A stretch of 14,774 nucleotides of DNA from an uncultured beta proteobacterium (GTDB lineage Bacteria; Pseudomonadota; Gammaproteobacteria; Burkholderiales; Rhodocyclaceae), in NCBI GenBank assembly GCA_903910495.1, contig CAIVZW010000201.1, forward strand, positions 1 through 14,774, read 5' to 3'. Made by a program: the position numbers and the translations under genes. This document shows positions 5,487-12,737 of this stretch, in pieces; position 1 is the first letter of the stretch, and every line of letters starts with the position of its first letter. The notes beneath the pieces were generated by a model that was not told the origin of the DNA, ran no database searches, and was given only the letters and a program-made list of their open reading frames with translations.

Positions 5487-7058
5487 ATGTTGGCGATAAA
5501 AGTTTTAGTAATGCCGGACACCTATCGGGATTCAGTCTTCCTGATGAAGTTGTCGGGACTGGCGCGTGAAGAAAGTGGTGCTCTTCAGGTCTCGGCCATG
5601 ATGGGTACGGCGAGAAACAAGGATCTGTTCATTCAATCCGGACTGTCGACGCCGGAGGTTGAGGCAGCCAGACCCGATGATCTGATCGTGTCCGTGCAAG
5701 CCGAAGCGACGGAAATCGACAGCGCACTGGACGTGGTCAAGAACCTGCTTGAAGCCGCGCCTTCCAGGAAGAAATCAGGCAACGGTACTTTGGCTTCGGT
5801 ACCCCAGACAATCGATCAGGCTCTTGCAGCCGACAAGGATCTCAATCTGGCGCTGATCAGCGTGGCCGGAGATTATGCCCGCTATGAGGCTGCTCAGGCG
5901 CTACGTGCCGGGCTTGATGTCATGCTCTACAGTGACAACATTTCCACCGCCGATGAACTTGCATTGAAAACTTTGGCGGTACGGAAAAAACGCCTGGTCA
6001 TGGGACCGGACTGCGGCACGGCGATTATCAATGGGGTGCCGCTGGCTTTTGCAAATACTATCCGGCGCGGCTCGATAGGGCTGATCGCTGCTTCGGGAAC
6101 CGGCTTGCAGGAAGTGGCCTGCCTGCTGGATCGATTCGGGGTCGGACTCAGCCAGGCCTACGGCACCGGCGGGCGTGACATGAAGGATGCCATCGGCGGC
6201 ATCACGACGCTGACCGCTCTTGATCGCTTGCTGGAAGATCCGAATACCCAATTTATTGGGATATTGGGCAAACCGCCCGGCGAAAAGACACGGCAAAAAC
6301 TGCTGGAGCGGATCAAGGGTATCCAAAAACCCGTCGCTGTGCACTTTGTGGGAACGACAGATTATTCGCCTGAAGATGCGGCGGGCATCGGGCACGGCGG
6401 AGATCTTACAGCCTTTGCCCTATTGTTGGCCAGGCAGGTCGATAGCTCTGTTAACGCCGAAAATGTGCTCGGATCATTGCCAGCCATTCCTCAAGGCAAA
6501 AAAGGCTTTTTGCGTGGTCTGTTCAGCGGTGGCACCCTGTGCCAGGAAGCGGCCGAGCTGGCAGCGCCTGTTTTGCAAAAGAACCTTTATTCCAACCTTT
6601 CAGTGGCCGGCTATGCGTCCCTCTCGGCGTCCGAGCCGAGCCGTGGAAACGCTTTCTGGGATTTTGGCGACGATGCTTTCACGGTCGGCCGTCCTCACCC
6701 CATGATGGCGCCAGAACTGCGCATGGAGCGCCTGGTGCGCGAACTCCTCGATCCTGAAGTCAGTGTTGTTTTGCTTGATATCGTCATTGGTTACGGTGCT
6801 GCGACGGACCAGGCCGAACTGGTGGTCGAGGCGTTGCGTAAAGCCGATCGGCAATCGCACGGCAAGAGCCGTGAAAAAGTTGTTGTGGCCAGCGTTTGCG
6901 GAACGGAAGGGGATGTGCCTTCACGCTCGATGCAGGCGAGAATCTTGTTCGAGGACGGAGTAATCGTGCCAGGAAGCAACGCCCAGGCGGTGCTTTGGGC
7001 CGCACACACCGCCGCAGAAAAGGCACACAGTATCGAAACTGCCGGAAAGGGATATTAA
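5487..7058 (+). CDS. allF: FdrA/AllF-type subunit, oxamate carbamoyltransferase-like (cassette B)
   Basis: A 523-residue FdrA-family protein. Motifs match the family: SAMMGTARNK (36-45), YSDNIS (148-153), GPDCGT (173-178), GLIAASGTGLQE (198-209), GTGGRD (226-231), then RGLFSGGTL, FGDDAFTVGRPHPMM and DIVIGYGAATD. With AllG and AllH it is expected to catalyse phosphorolysis of a ureido acid (oxalurate in E. coli) to an amide acid plus carbamoyl phosphate in the cytosol. GAGGT precedes the ATG by 5 nt. It is the first gene of a five-gene set, and its stop TAA overlaps the next start (TAATG), implying coupled translation and a complex. Like its cassette A paralog it lacks the C-terminal small domain seen in E. 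coli FdrA; here that domain is fused to the next protein. The two paralogs share motifs but differ widely between them, so they are not a recent duplication. Confidence 0.88.
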   Translation: MLAIKVLVMPDTYRDSVFLMKLSGLAREESGALQVSAMMGTARNKDLFIQSGLSTPEVEAARPDDLIVSVQAEATEIDSALDVVKNLLEAAPSRKKSGNGTLASVPQTIDQALAADKDLNLALISVAGDYARYEAAQALRAGLDVMLYSDNISTADELALKTLAVRKKRLVMGPDCGTAIINGVPLAFANTIRRGSIGLIAASGTGLQEVACLLDRFGVGLSQAYGTGGRDMKDAIGGITTLTALDRLLEDPNTQFIGILGKPPGEKTRQKLLERIKGIQKPVAVHFVGTTDYSPEDAAGIGHGGDLTAFALLLARQVDSSVNAENVLGSLPAIPQGKKGFLRGLFSGGTLCQEAAELAAPVLQKNLYSNLSVAGYASLSASEPSRGNAFWDFGDDAFTVGRPHPMMAPELRMERLVRELLDPEVSVVLLDIVIGYGAATDQAELVVEALRKADRQSHGKSREKVVVASVCGTEGDVPSRSMQARILFEDGVIVPGSNAQAVLWAAHTAAEKAHSIETAGKGY

Positions 7059-8482
7059 TGACTACGAATGCCCCACACGTGCTGGCCTTGGGTGTTGATG
7101 CCTTTATCGCAGTGCTTGAAGAGACTGGCACTCCGTATATCCATCTGGACTGGCAACCGCCGGCTCACGGCGATACCGATCTGATAGGACTCCTGTTCCG
7201 GCTTGAGACGCAACTTGTCAATGAGGCCGGTGAATCCCTGATTGACCTCGCCAATGCCGAAGCTTTCCGTCGTCTCAAATCGGGTCAGCCGGTACTCAAG
7301 CGGGTACGGCCGGCGCACGAATGTCTGCCGGGCTTGACCAAAACCACGATCAACCACGCCGGTCCGCCGGTGCGCTGGGAAGAGATGTGCGGCCCAATGC
7401 GTGGCGCGTATATCGGAGCGCTCAAATACGAAGGTCTGGCCACGACCGACGCTGAAGCCGAGGCTTTGATGGCTTCGGGAAAGATCAGTTACGGCCCCAA
7501 TCATGCCCACGGCGCGGTCGCCCCGATGACGGGCATGATCTCCTATTCGATGCCCTTGTTTGAAGTCGAGAACGAGGCTTTCGGCAATAAGGCATACTGC
7601 CCGATCAATGAAGGCATTGGCCAAGTCATGCGTTTCGGTGCCAACGGCCCGGAAGTGATCGAGCGTCTGCACTGGCTCGAGAAGGTACTCGCCCCCGCCA
7701 TTGACGCCACTTTGGTGGCAACCGGCGGAGTGAACCTGAAAAACATCATGGCGCAATCCCTGGCGATGGGTGACGAGATGCACCAGCGCAACGTGGCGTC
7801 CAGTCTTCTCTTCTACAAGTCGATTGCCGTCGAACTGGCCAAGGTTATCGCACCGATGCCAGGCGGGCATGAAATTGTGAGTTTCCTGGTTGCTAAAAAC
7901 GAACAATTTTTCCTTAATCTGGCGATGGCGGCATGCAAGTCGCTCACCGATCCTCTGCGGAACATTCCTTACAGCACAGTGATCACGGCCATGAGCCGCA
8001 ACGGTGTCGACTTCGGCGTCAATATCAGTGCGCTAGGCGATGCCTGGTTTACTGCCCCTTGCCTGCTGCCCGAAGCGCTGTACTTCCCCGGATATACGGA
8101 GGCTGACGCCAATCCGGACATGGGCGACTCGGCGATTGTCGAATGCTGCGGGATCGGCGGTTTTGCCATGGGTTCGGCACCGGCAGTCGTGCGCTTTGTT
8201 GGCGCCGGTGGCCTGGAGGACGCACAACGCTACTCGGAAAACATGGCACGTATCACCGTGGGCACGAACAACGATCTCGCCATGCCGACCATGGATTTTG
8301 CCGGCGTGTCTCAGGGCATTGATATCCGCAAGGTTGTGGCAACGGGCATCTTGCCGGTGATCAATACGGGTGTTGCGCACCGCCTGCCCGGTGTCGGTCA
8401 AGTCGGTGCGGGGATTGTGACGCCGCCGATGTCCGTCATGACGCAGGCATTGGAAGCCTTTGCTGTGAAGTATGGCGTATGA
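7058..8482 (+). CDS. allG: AllG/YlbE-type DUF1116 protein with fused N-terminal FdrA small domain
   Basis: A 474-residue protein. Residues about 8-50 (LGVDAF, then IHLDWQPPAHG at 28-38) are the same small domain encoded alone at 4975. Residues from about 68 on are a full DUF1116 protein: RPAHECLPGL (84-93), HAGPP (100-104), GPMRGA (112-117), then NHAHGAVAPMTG, NEGIGQVMRFGA, LAMGDEMHQRN, SRNGVDFGV, WFTAPCLLPEALYFPG and DANPDMGDSA. The NEGIG-x-VMRFGA stretch is closer to E. coli AllG, as recalled, than the cassette A copy is, which supports an oxamate carbamoyltransferase role. The ATG shares a base with the upstream stop (TAATG), with AAGGGA as ribosome site. The stop overlaps the permease start (ATGA). 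The fusion is unlike both E. coli and cassette A. Confidence 0.88.
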   Translation: MTTNAPHVLALGVDAFIAVLEETGTPYIHLDWQPPAHGDTDLIGLLFRLETQLVNEAGESLIDLANAEAFRRLKSGQPVLKRVRPAHECLPGLTKTTINHAGPPVRWEEMCGPMRGAYIGALKYEGLATTDAEAEALMASGKISYGPNHAHGAVAPMTGMISYSMPLFEVENEAFGNKAYCPINEGIGQVMRFGANGPEVIERLHWLEKVLAPAIDATLVATGGVNLKNIMAQSLAMGDEMHQRNVASSLLFYKSIAVELAKVIAPMPGGHEIVSFLVAKNEQFFLNLAMAACKSLTDPLRNIPYSTVITAMSRNGVDFGVNISALGDAWFTAPCLLPEALYFPGYTEADANPDMGDSAIVECCGIGGFAMGSAPAVVRFVGAGGLEDAQRYSENMARITVGTNNDLAMPTMDFAGVSQGIDIRKVVATGILPVINTGVAHRLPGVGQVGAGIVTPPMSVMTQALEAFAVKYGV

Positions 8483-10074
8483 ATCTACCGGTTGACTTTG
8501 TCACATGGACGGGAGCAGGGCTTCCCATCGCTCTGCTCCTTTATTTGCTTGTGTGGCGACACTGGTCGGCGGTTCGGGCCGCCGTGGCCGGGGCTGTTGC
8601 GGCCATGCTGGTGGCCTTTCTTCTGTATCGTTCGCCGTTTTCCTTGATCGGTGTGGAAATCGCCAAAGGCGTCTGGAACAGCCTGTCGATCATCGCCGTA
8701 ATTCTCCCCGCTATTCTTATCTATGAGGTTAGTAACGAAGTGGGTGGCTTCTCAGCGATCCAGCGCGATCTGACCCGGCTGATTCCCGACAAGCTCTTGC
8801 AGATTCTTGCTTTGGGTTGGTGTTTTGCCAGTTTCTTGCAAGGACCCTCAGGCTTTGGTGTACCGATTGCCGTGACTGCGCCGCTGCTCATCGGCATCGG
8901 CGTCAGGCCGTTCTGGGCCGTATTGGTGCCATTGATGGCACATGCCTGGGCCAATACCTTTGGCACGCTGGCCCTAGCCTGGGAGGCCCTTGTCCAGCAG
9001 ACATCGCTGGGTAGCGACACTGTGGCTTACTGGCAAGCGGCCTGGTGGACGGGCATTCTTACCGGCTTACTTTGCCTGCTTGCCGGCAGCATTATCTGCT
9101 GGCAATACCGGGGTTTTGCAGGATTGCGCCGGGGTTGGCCTGCCGTGCTGATTCTGGGTGGCATTCAGGCCGGAGGACAGCTGCTCCTCAGCCAGATCAC
9201 ACCGACGCTATGTGCCCTGATTCCGGCAACACTGGCTCTGGGAGCAGTCTTTGTGCTGGCACGCTTGCCTCGCTACGCGACGCCTGAAACCGGTTCTCCA
9301 AGCCCGATGCTAATGGAAGAAAGCCGGCTTGCTCAGGTTCCCGTGTCAATGAGTCTGCATGAGGCCTTGCTGCCGTACTACATCCTGGTCGGCATTTCTG
9401 TCTTCGTATTGTTGACGCCGCCCGTCACCGAAGTGCTCGGCGCATGGAAGATGAGCGTTTCCTTTCCCGCAACTATGACCGGTTTCGGTTTTGTCAACAA
9501 GGCCCAGACCGCCTATGGGCCGGTGACCTGGCTGACCCATTCCGGCTTCTTCCTTCTGCTCGCCGCCGTACTGTCGGGGGCCTATTTCTCCTTTAAGGGC
9601 TTGATTCGCGAAGGTGGTTTGATGCGCATTGCGGGAAATACCCTTAAAAAGTCGGTTCCAGCGGTGGTCTCCGTGGTTTTTCTTCTGGCCATGAGCAAAG
9701 TCATGAGCGGTAGCGGGCAGGTCGAGGTTCTGGCCAGGGGAACCGCCGCCGCGACGGGCAATTACTACGCTTTTCTGGCGCCTCTGGTCGGCACTCTGGG
9801 TGCCTTCATGTCCTCAAGCAACGTGAGTTCCAACATCCTGTTCGGTCAATTCCAGGAGTCCATGGCACATCTGACGGGAAAGAGTGTGGTAGTCATCCTT
9901 GCGGCACAGACCAGCGGGGCTGCGATCGGCACGATGTTCTCGCCGTCCAAGGTGCTACTCGGAACCACGACTGCCGGCATTATCGGTCAAGAAGGGGCGA
10001 TCATCAAAAAACTGCTCGGCATAGCCTTGCTTGCTGCAGCGATCATGGGCACCATTAGTTTCATCTTCACGTAA
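8479..10074 (+). CDS. LldP/LctP-family permease, predicted small 2-oxo/amide acid transporter
   Basis: A 531-residue inner-membrane protein with about 12-14 hydrophobic helices. Family signatures of the lactate permease family (TC 2.A.14) are seen: FLQGPSGFGVPIAVTAPLL, then AHAWANTFGTLALAWEAL, and near the C terminus SSSNVSSNILFGQFQ followed by QTSGAAIGTMFSPSKVLLG. Known members move L-lactate, D-lactate and glycolate with protons. It starts inside the AllG stop codon (ATGA overlap), so it is co-translated with the carbamoyltransferase genes. Oxamate (H2N-CO-COOH) is an isostere of pyruvate and lactate, so transport of oxamate or a ureido acid is a reasonable inference; lactate uptake is the alternative. 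Confidence 0.85.
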   Translation: MNLPVDFVTWTGAGLPIALLLYLLVWRHWSAVRAAVAGAVAAMLVAFLLYRSPFSLIGVEIAKGVWNSLSIIAVILPAILIYEVSNEVGGFSAIQRDLTRLIPDKLLQILALGWCFASFLQGPSGFGVPIAVTAPLLIGIGVRPFWAVLVPLMAHAWANTFGTLALAWEALVQQTSLGSDTVAYWQAAWWTGILTGLLCLLAGSIICWQYRGFAGLRRGWPAVLILGGIQAGGQLLLSQITPTLCALIPATLALGAVFVLARLPRYATPETGSPSPMLMEESRLAQVPVSMSLHEALLPYYILVGISVFVLLTPPVTEVLGAWKMSVSFPATMTGFGFVNKAQTAYGPVTWLTHSGFFLLLAAVLSGAYFSFKGLIREGGLMRIAGNTLKKSVPAVVSVVFLLAMSKVMSGSGQVEVLARGTAAATGNYYAFLAPLVGTLGAFMSSSNVSSNILFGQFQESMAHLTGKSVVVILAAQTSGAAIGTMFSPSKVLLGTTTAGIIGQEGAIIKKLLGIALLAAAIMGTISFIFT

Positions 10075-10081
10075 TTCGGGA

Positions 10082-10252
10082 GCGGCAATTAATCCATTCT
10101 TTTGGTTATCCAATGAGCAGGGACGTACTCCGCTTTCACTGATCGCACTGCTGGCTTCGGCACCCTTGCTTGGACACCCCGAATACGATCTGGGCATGAG
10201 CACCTGTCTTGGTTGGAACCTGCTTGCCGTATCGCTGATCCTGCCGCTGTAG
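10082..10252 (+). pseudogene. Possible C-terminal remnant of a membrane protein
   Basis: Between permease and kinase, one frame is open to a TAG at 10250-10252 and reads NPFFWLSNEQGRTPLSLIAL, then a Gly-His-Pro-Glu turn and a second hydrophobic helix WNLLAVSLILPL. Its codon use looks like coding sequence, but no start codon or ribosome site opens it (the only upstream ATG lies inside the permease gene). It may be the tail of a deleted transporter gene. I cannot name the family. Confidence 0.3.
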
Positions 10253-10307
10253 TCGCGGATAAAAGCAATTTTTTAGTAAACCAAACAATATAGAACTGGA
10301 GCTGGCT

Positions 10308-11267
10308 ATGAGTGGAAATGCAAGAACCCGACCCCTAGTAGTGGTCGCTGTAGGCGGCAATGCGCTCCTGCGCGAAAACCAAAAGGGAACCATCGCCGAG
10401 CAGGCTGCCAATGTCGAAGACTGTTCAGATCAACTCATCAAGATCATCGACGCAGGTTTTCAATTGGTGCTGACACACGGCAACGGGCCCCAGGTCGGAC
10501 TGATCATGTTGCGTGACTCCTATCCCGGCGCCGTTATTCCGCCGATGCCACTTTACATTTACAGCGCTGAGTCGCAAGGACAGATCGGTTTCCAACTCAT
10601 GAACGGCCTGTCCAACCGGCTTGCCCTCAAGGGAATAGAGGATGCCGTGGCCACGGTCCTAACACGCGTTGTCGTCGACATCAACGATCAGGGCTTTAAG
10701 AAACCAACAAAGCCGGTTGGGCCGTTTTACAGCGTTGAAGTCATTGATGCCTTGTCAAAGGTTTTTGGCTTTGCCTATATCGAAGACAGCGGTCGTGGCT
10801 ATCGCAAGGTGGTAGCTTCACCAAAACCCCAGGAGATCGTTGAAATTGGCCTGATTCGCGACATTCTGGCGTCCGGGCGTTCGCTCATCGCGGCAGGGGG
10901 TGGCGGTATCCCTGTCATCCGTAAGGAAAACGGTGTTCTGGAAGGCGTTGACGCTGTCATCGACAAGGACCTTTCTTCCGCCATTCTGGCCGAGCAGGTT
11001 GGGGCCGAGGTACTGATGATCTTGACCGGGGTTGAGCAGGTGGCAGTTAACTTTGGCAAACCCGATATGCGTAAACTCGGCGAAATATCCCTGAAGGAGG
11101 CAAAACGCTATTATGCTGAGGGGCATTTCCCGCCCGGAAGCATGGGGCCAAAAATGTCGGCGGCAATCAATTTTGTTGAGCGAAGCGGCGGCAAGGCAAT
11201 CATCACGAGCTTGGAAAAAGCCACGGAAGCCCTGACGGGCCTGACCGGAACCACAATCCGGCCCTAA
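10308..11267 (+). CDS. arcC: Carbamate kinase, catabolic
   Basis: A 319-residue kinase of the amino-acid kinase fold catalysing carbamoyl phosphate + ADP to carbamate (to NH3 and CO2) + ATP. Diagnostic segments: VVAVGGNALLREN near the N terminus, THGNGPQVG, GRGYRKVVASPKP, AAGGGGIPV, DAVIDKDLSSAILAEQ, MILTGVEQVAVNFGKP and PPGSMGPKMSAAINF. Length is normal for ArcC/YbcF. GGAG lies 7 nt before the ATG. In E. coli the corresponding kinase gene (ybcF/allK) stands beside allFGH, and the same grouping here says the carbamoyl phosphate comes from AllFGH rather than from citrulline; no arginine deiminase genes are seen. It is the ATP-yielding step for one and perhaps both cassettes. Confidence 0.93.
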   Translation: MSGNARTRPLVVVAVGGNALLRENQKGTIAEQAANVEDCSDQLIKIIDAGFQLVLTHGNGPQVGLIMLRDSYPGAVIPPMPLYIYSAESQGQIGFQLMNGLSNRLALKGIEDAVATVLTRVVVDINDQGFKKPTKPVGPFYSVEVIDALSKVFGFAYIEDSGRGYRKVVASPKPQEIVEIGLIRDILASGRSLIAAGGGGIPVIRKENGVLEGVDAVIDKDLSSAILAEQVGAEVLMILTGVEQVAVNFGKPDMRKLGEISLKEAKRYYAEGHFPPGSMGPKMSAAINFVERSGGKAIITSLEKATEALTGLTGTTIRP

Positions 11268-11351
11268 CGGGCATGGCTGAGGAGCCACCCCAAATTATGA
11301 AATACGAAGGCTTGCCCGTTTCCCTCACCCCCGACCCCTTGCGTTGGCAGA

Positions 11352-12317
11352 ATGACCGAAATGTCATCCTCCGATCCACTAAATGCCGCCTTCGTTAACG
11401 GGGCCTCACCTTTGCGCCGAATCGTTCTGGGTCGTAGCATTGACGCGGCGTTCTTGCGGGTGCTGGAGGCGCGGTCTTTCAACGGCCGGGTGCACAGCGT
11501 ATTCACTCGCGTGGTTAACATCGAATGCACAACCGGCAAACTTTTCACGCTTGCCGGATCGGGGTTGGATAACGCGCCAAACACAGCCATCGTTGGTGTC
11601 ACAGACTTTGACGCCTGCGACATCGCAGTGAACGATCCAGTGGCGGCGACAAAAGGGGAGCTGCGCGTTGGTGACGGCGTCGTCGTGCATTGGACAGCGG
11701 CGTCAATTTGGCGAGCACAACTTCCACGATATGCGGATGCGGACGGAAACCTGCAAGCTCGATTGGATTGGGTTCAGTCATATCTGGTGCGCAACGGTGC
11801 GCAAGGCGGTTTTGTCGGTCAGGCCCCGTCCGATAACGCGTTCGCACGCCAGATGGGCATCACACTCAAACATCGATCCGGCTCACTATTGGATGCTCTT
11901 GAGCGGATGCACATGAGCACTGCCTGCCAACACGCAAAATCGATGATCGGCCTCGGCCCGGGTCTGACGCCTGCCGGCGACGATTTCCTTGTCGGTTTGT
12001 TCGCGGTACTGAACTTGCGTGGCAGCCCATGCTGCGGCTGGCTGGCTGGCGGCAAGGATGTGCTTTTGCATGCTGAACAATTGACCAATGCAATTAGCTT
12101 GGCGGCCTTGGTCGCCGCCGCGAACGGCCAAGTGCGTGAGACGATCTCGCGGCTTATCGAAACCTTGATATGTGGGACGCTCGCAACGCTAACCGAATCG
12201 CTGGACCGTGTGCTGGCCATCGGAAGCACATCAGGTTCCGACTTGGTCGCAGGCATACTGGCGGGCCTGAAACTCAACTTGCGGATCGAAGCAATCGGAT
12301 CAAGCAATTCACCGTGA
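11352..12317 (+). CDS. allH: AllH/YlbF-type DUF2877 protein
   Basis: A 321-residue DUF2877 protein, the third component reported for E. coli oxamate carbamoyltransferase. The hallmark GLGPGLTPAGDDFLVGLFAV lies in the second half (from about residue 200), followed by a helical segment and the closing motif GSTSGSDLVAGILAGL. It is somewhat longer than E. coli YlbF. The ATG at 11352 has only a weak upstream GGCAG; an in-frame ATG at 11361 is an alternative start, and the frame is closed by a TGA at 11298-11300. It is the last gene of cassette B, 84 bp after the kinase. It is the only DUF2877 gene in the window, so either both AllFG pairs share it or cassette A works without it. Confidence 0.85.
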   Translation: MTEMSSSDPLNAAFVNGASPLRRIVLGRSIDAAFLRVLEARSFNGRVHSVFTRVVNIECTTGKLFTLAGSGLDNAPNTAIVGVTDFDACDIAVNDPVAATKGELRVGDGVVVHWTAASIWRAQLPRYADADGNLQARLDWVQSYLVRNGAQGGFVGQAPSDNAFARQMGITLKHRSGSLLDALERMHMSTACQHAKSMIGLGPGLTPAGDDFLVGLFAVLNLRGSPCCGWLAGGKDVLLHAEQLTNAISLAALVAAANGQVRETISRLIETLICGTLATLTESLDRVLAIGSTSGSDLVAGILAGLKLNLRIEAIGSSNSP

Positions 12318-12737
12318 CAAGAACCGGCTACCACCTGCAATCAACGCATCTTGCGAGGTAATGCCGTTCAGTTAAGGCTCTTTTTTCAAATATTTGACGG
12401 TATAACGTTTTGGCAGGGCTTTAGCGACACGGGGGCATTGACGCCCCGCCGTTTTTCCACGATGGCGAACTGAAGCCGGAAGTTGTGGGGGTAATCGCAG
12501 GGAACGGGGAGTTTTCCTGACGCCATCCCGGCGGAGCAGATTATAAAAGGCGGCCTGAGTTGAAAACCGTGTCCAGAAAATACGAGCCGGTACACACCGT
12601 GATGATATAGAATGCGCTGGAAATTCAGCATGCATTTTCCCGACAGCCAGCATGGGAGATTTTGACTGAATCAAGCCCCTTTTGCTGTCATAAGAGAATG
12701 GACTCATACCGGTGTGCAAGTTCCAGACGATTCCACC
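12318..12737. other. Gap between cassette B and hypF
   Basis: About 420 bp without a supported gene. It begins with a weak 3-bp GCC/GGC stem before six T residues (12363-12386) and has a better hairpin at 12432-12456. Minus-strand frames run through it into the antisense of hypF but show no recognisable family. TTGACT at 12662-12667 could be a -35 box for hypF, but no convincing -10 follows at normal spacing. Confidence 0.5.
12432..12456 (+). terminator. Possible intrinsic terminator after cassette B
   Basis: GGGGC (12432-12436) and GCCCC (12443-12447) form a GC-rich stem with a 6-nt loop, then GCCG and five T residues. The 4-nt gap between stem and T-tract makes it imperfect. It lies about 115 bp after the AllH stop. 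Confidence 0.35.

Noticed and set aside
6896..7057. A longer N terminus for the cassette B AllG-type protein
   Set aside because: The 54 upstream codons overlap the FdrA-type gene in another frame and have no family similarity. The TAATG start at 7058 with AAGGGA is better supported.
7055..7906. A 283-codon minus-strand frame
   Set aside because: It lies wholly antisense to the AllG-type gene of cassette B, with a His/Arg-rich composition typical of antisense frames in GC-rich coding DNA.
10308..11267. Arginine deiminase pathway assignment for the carbamate kinase
   Set aside because: No arcA, arcB or arcD homolog is in the window; the permease upstream is of the lactate family and the neighbours are AllFGH-type.
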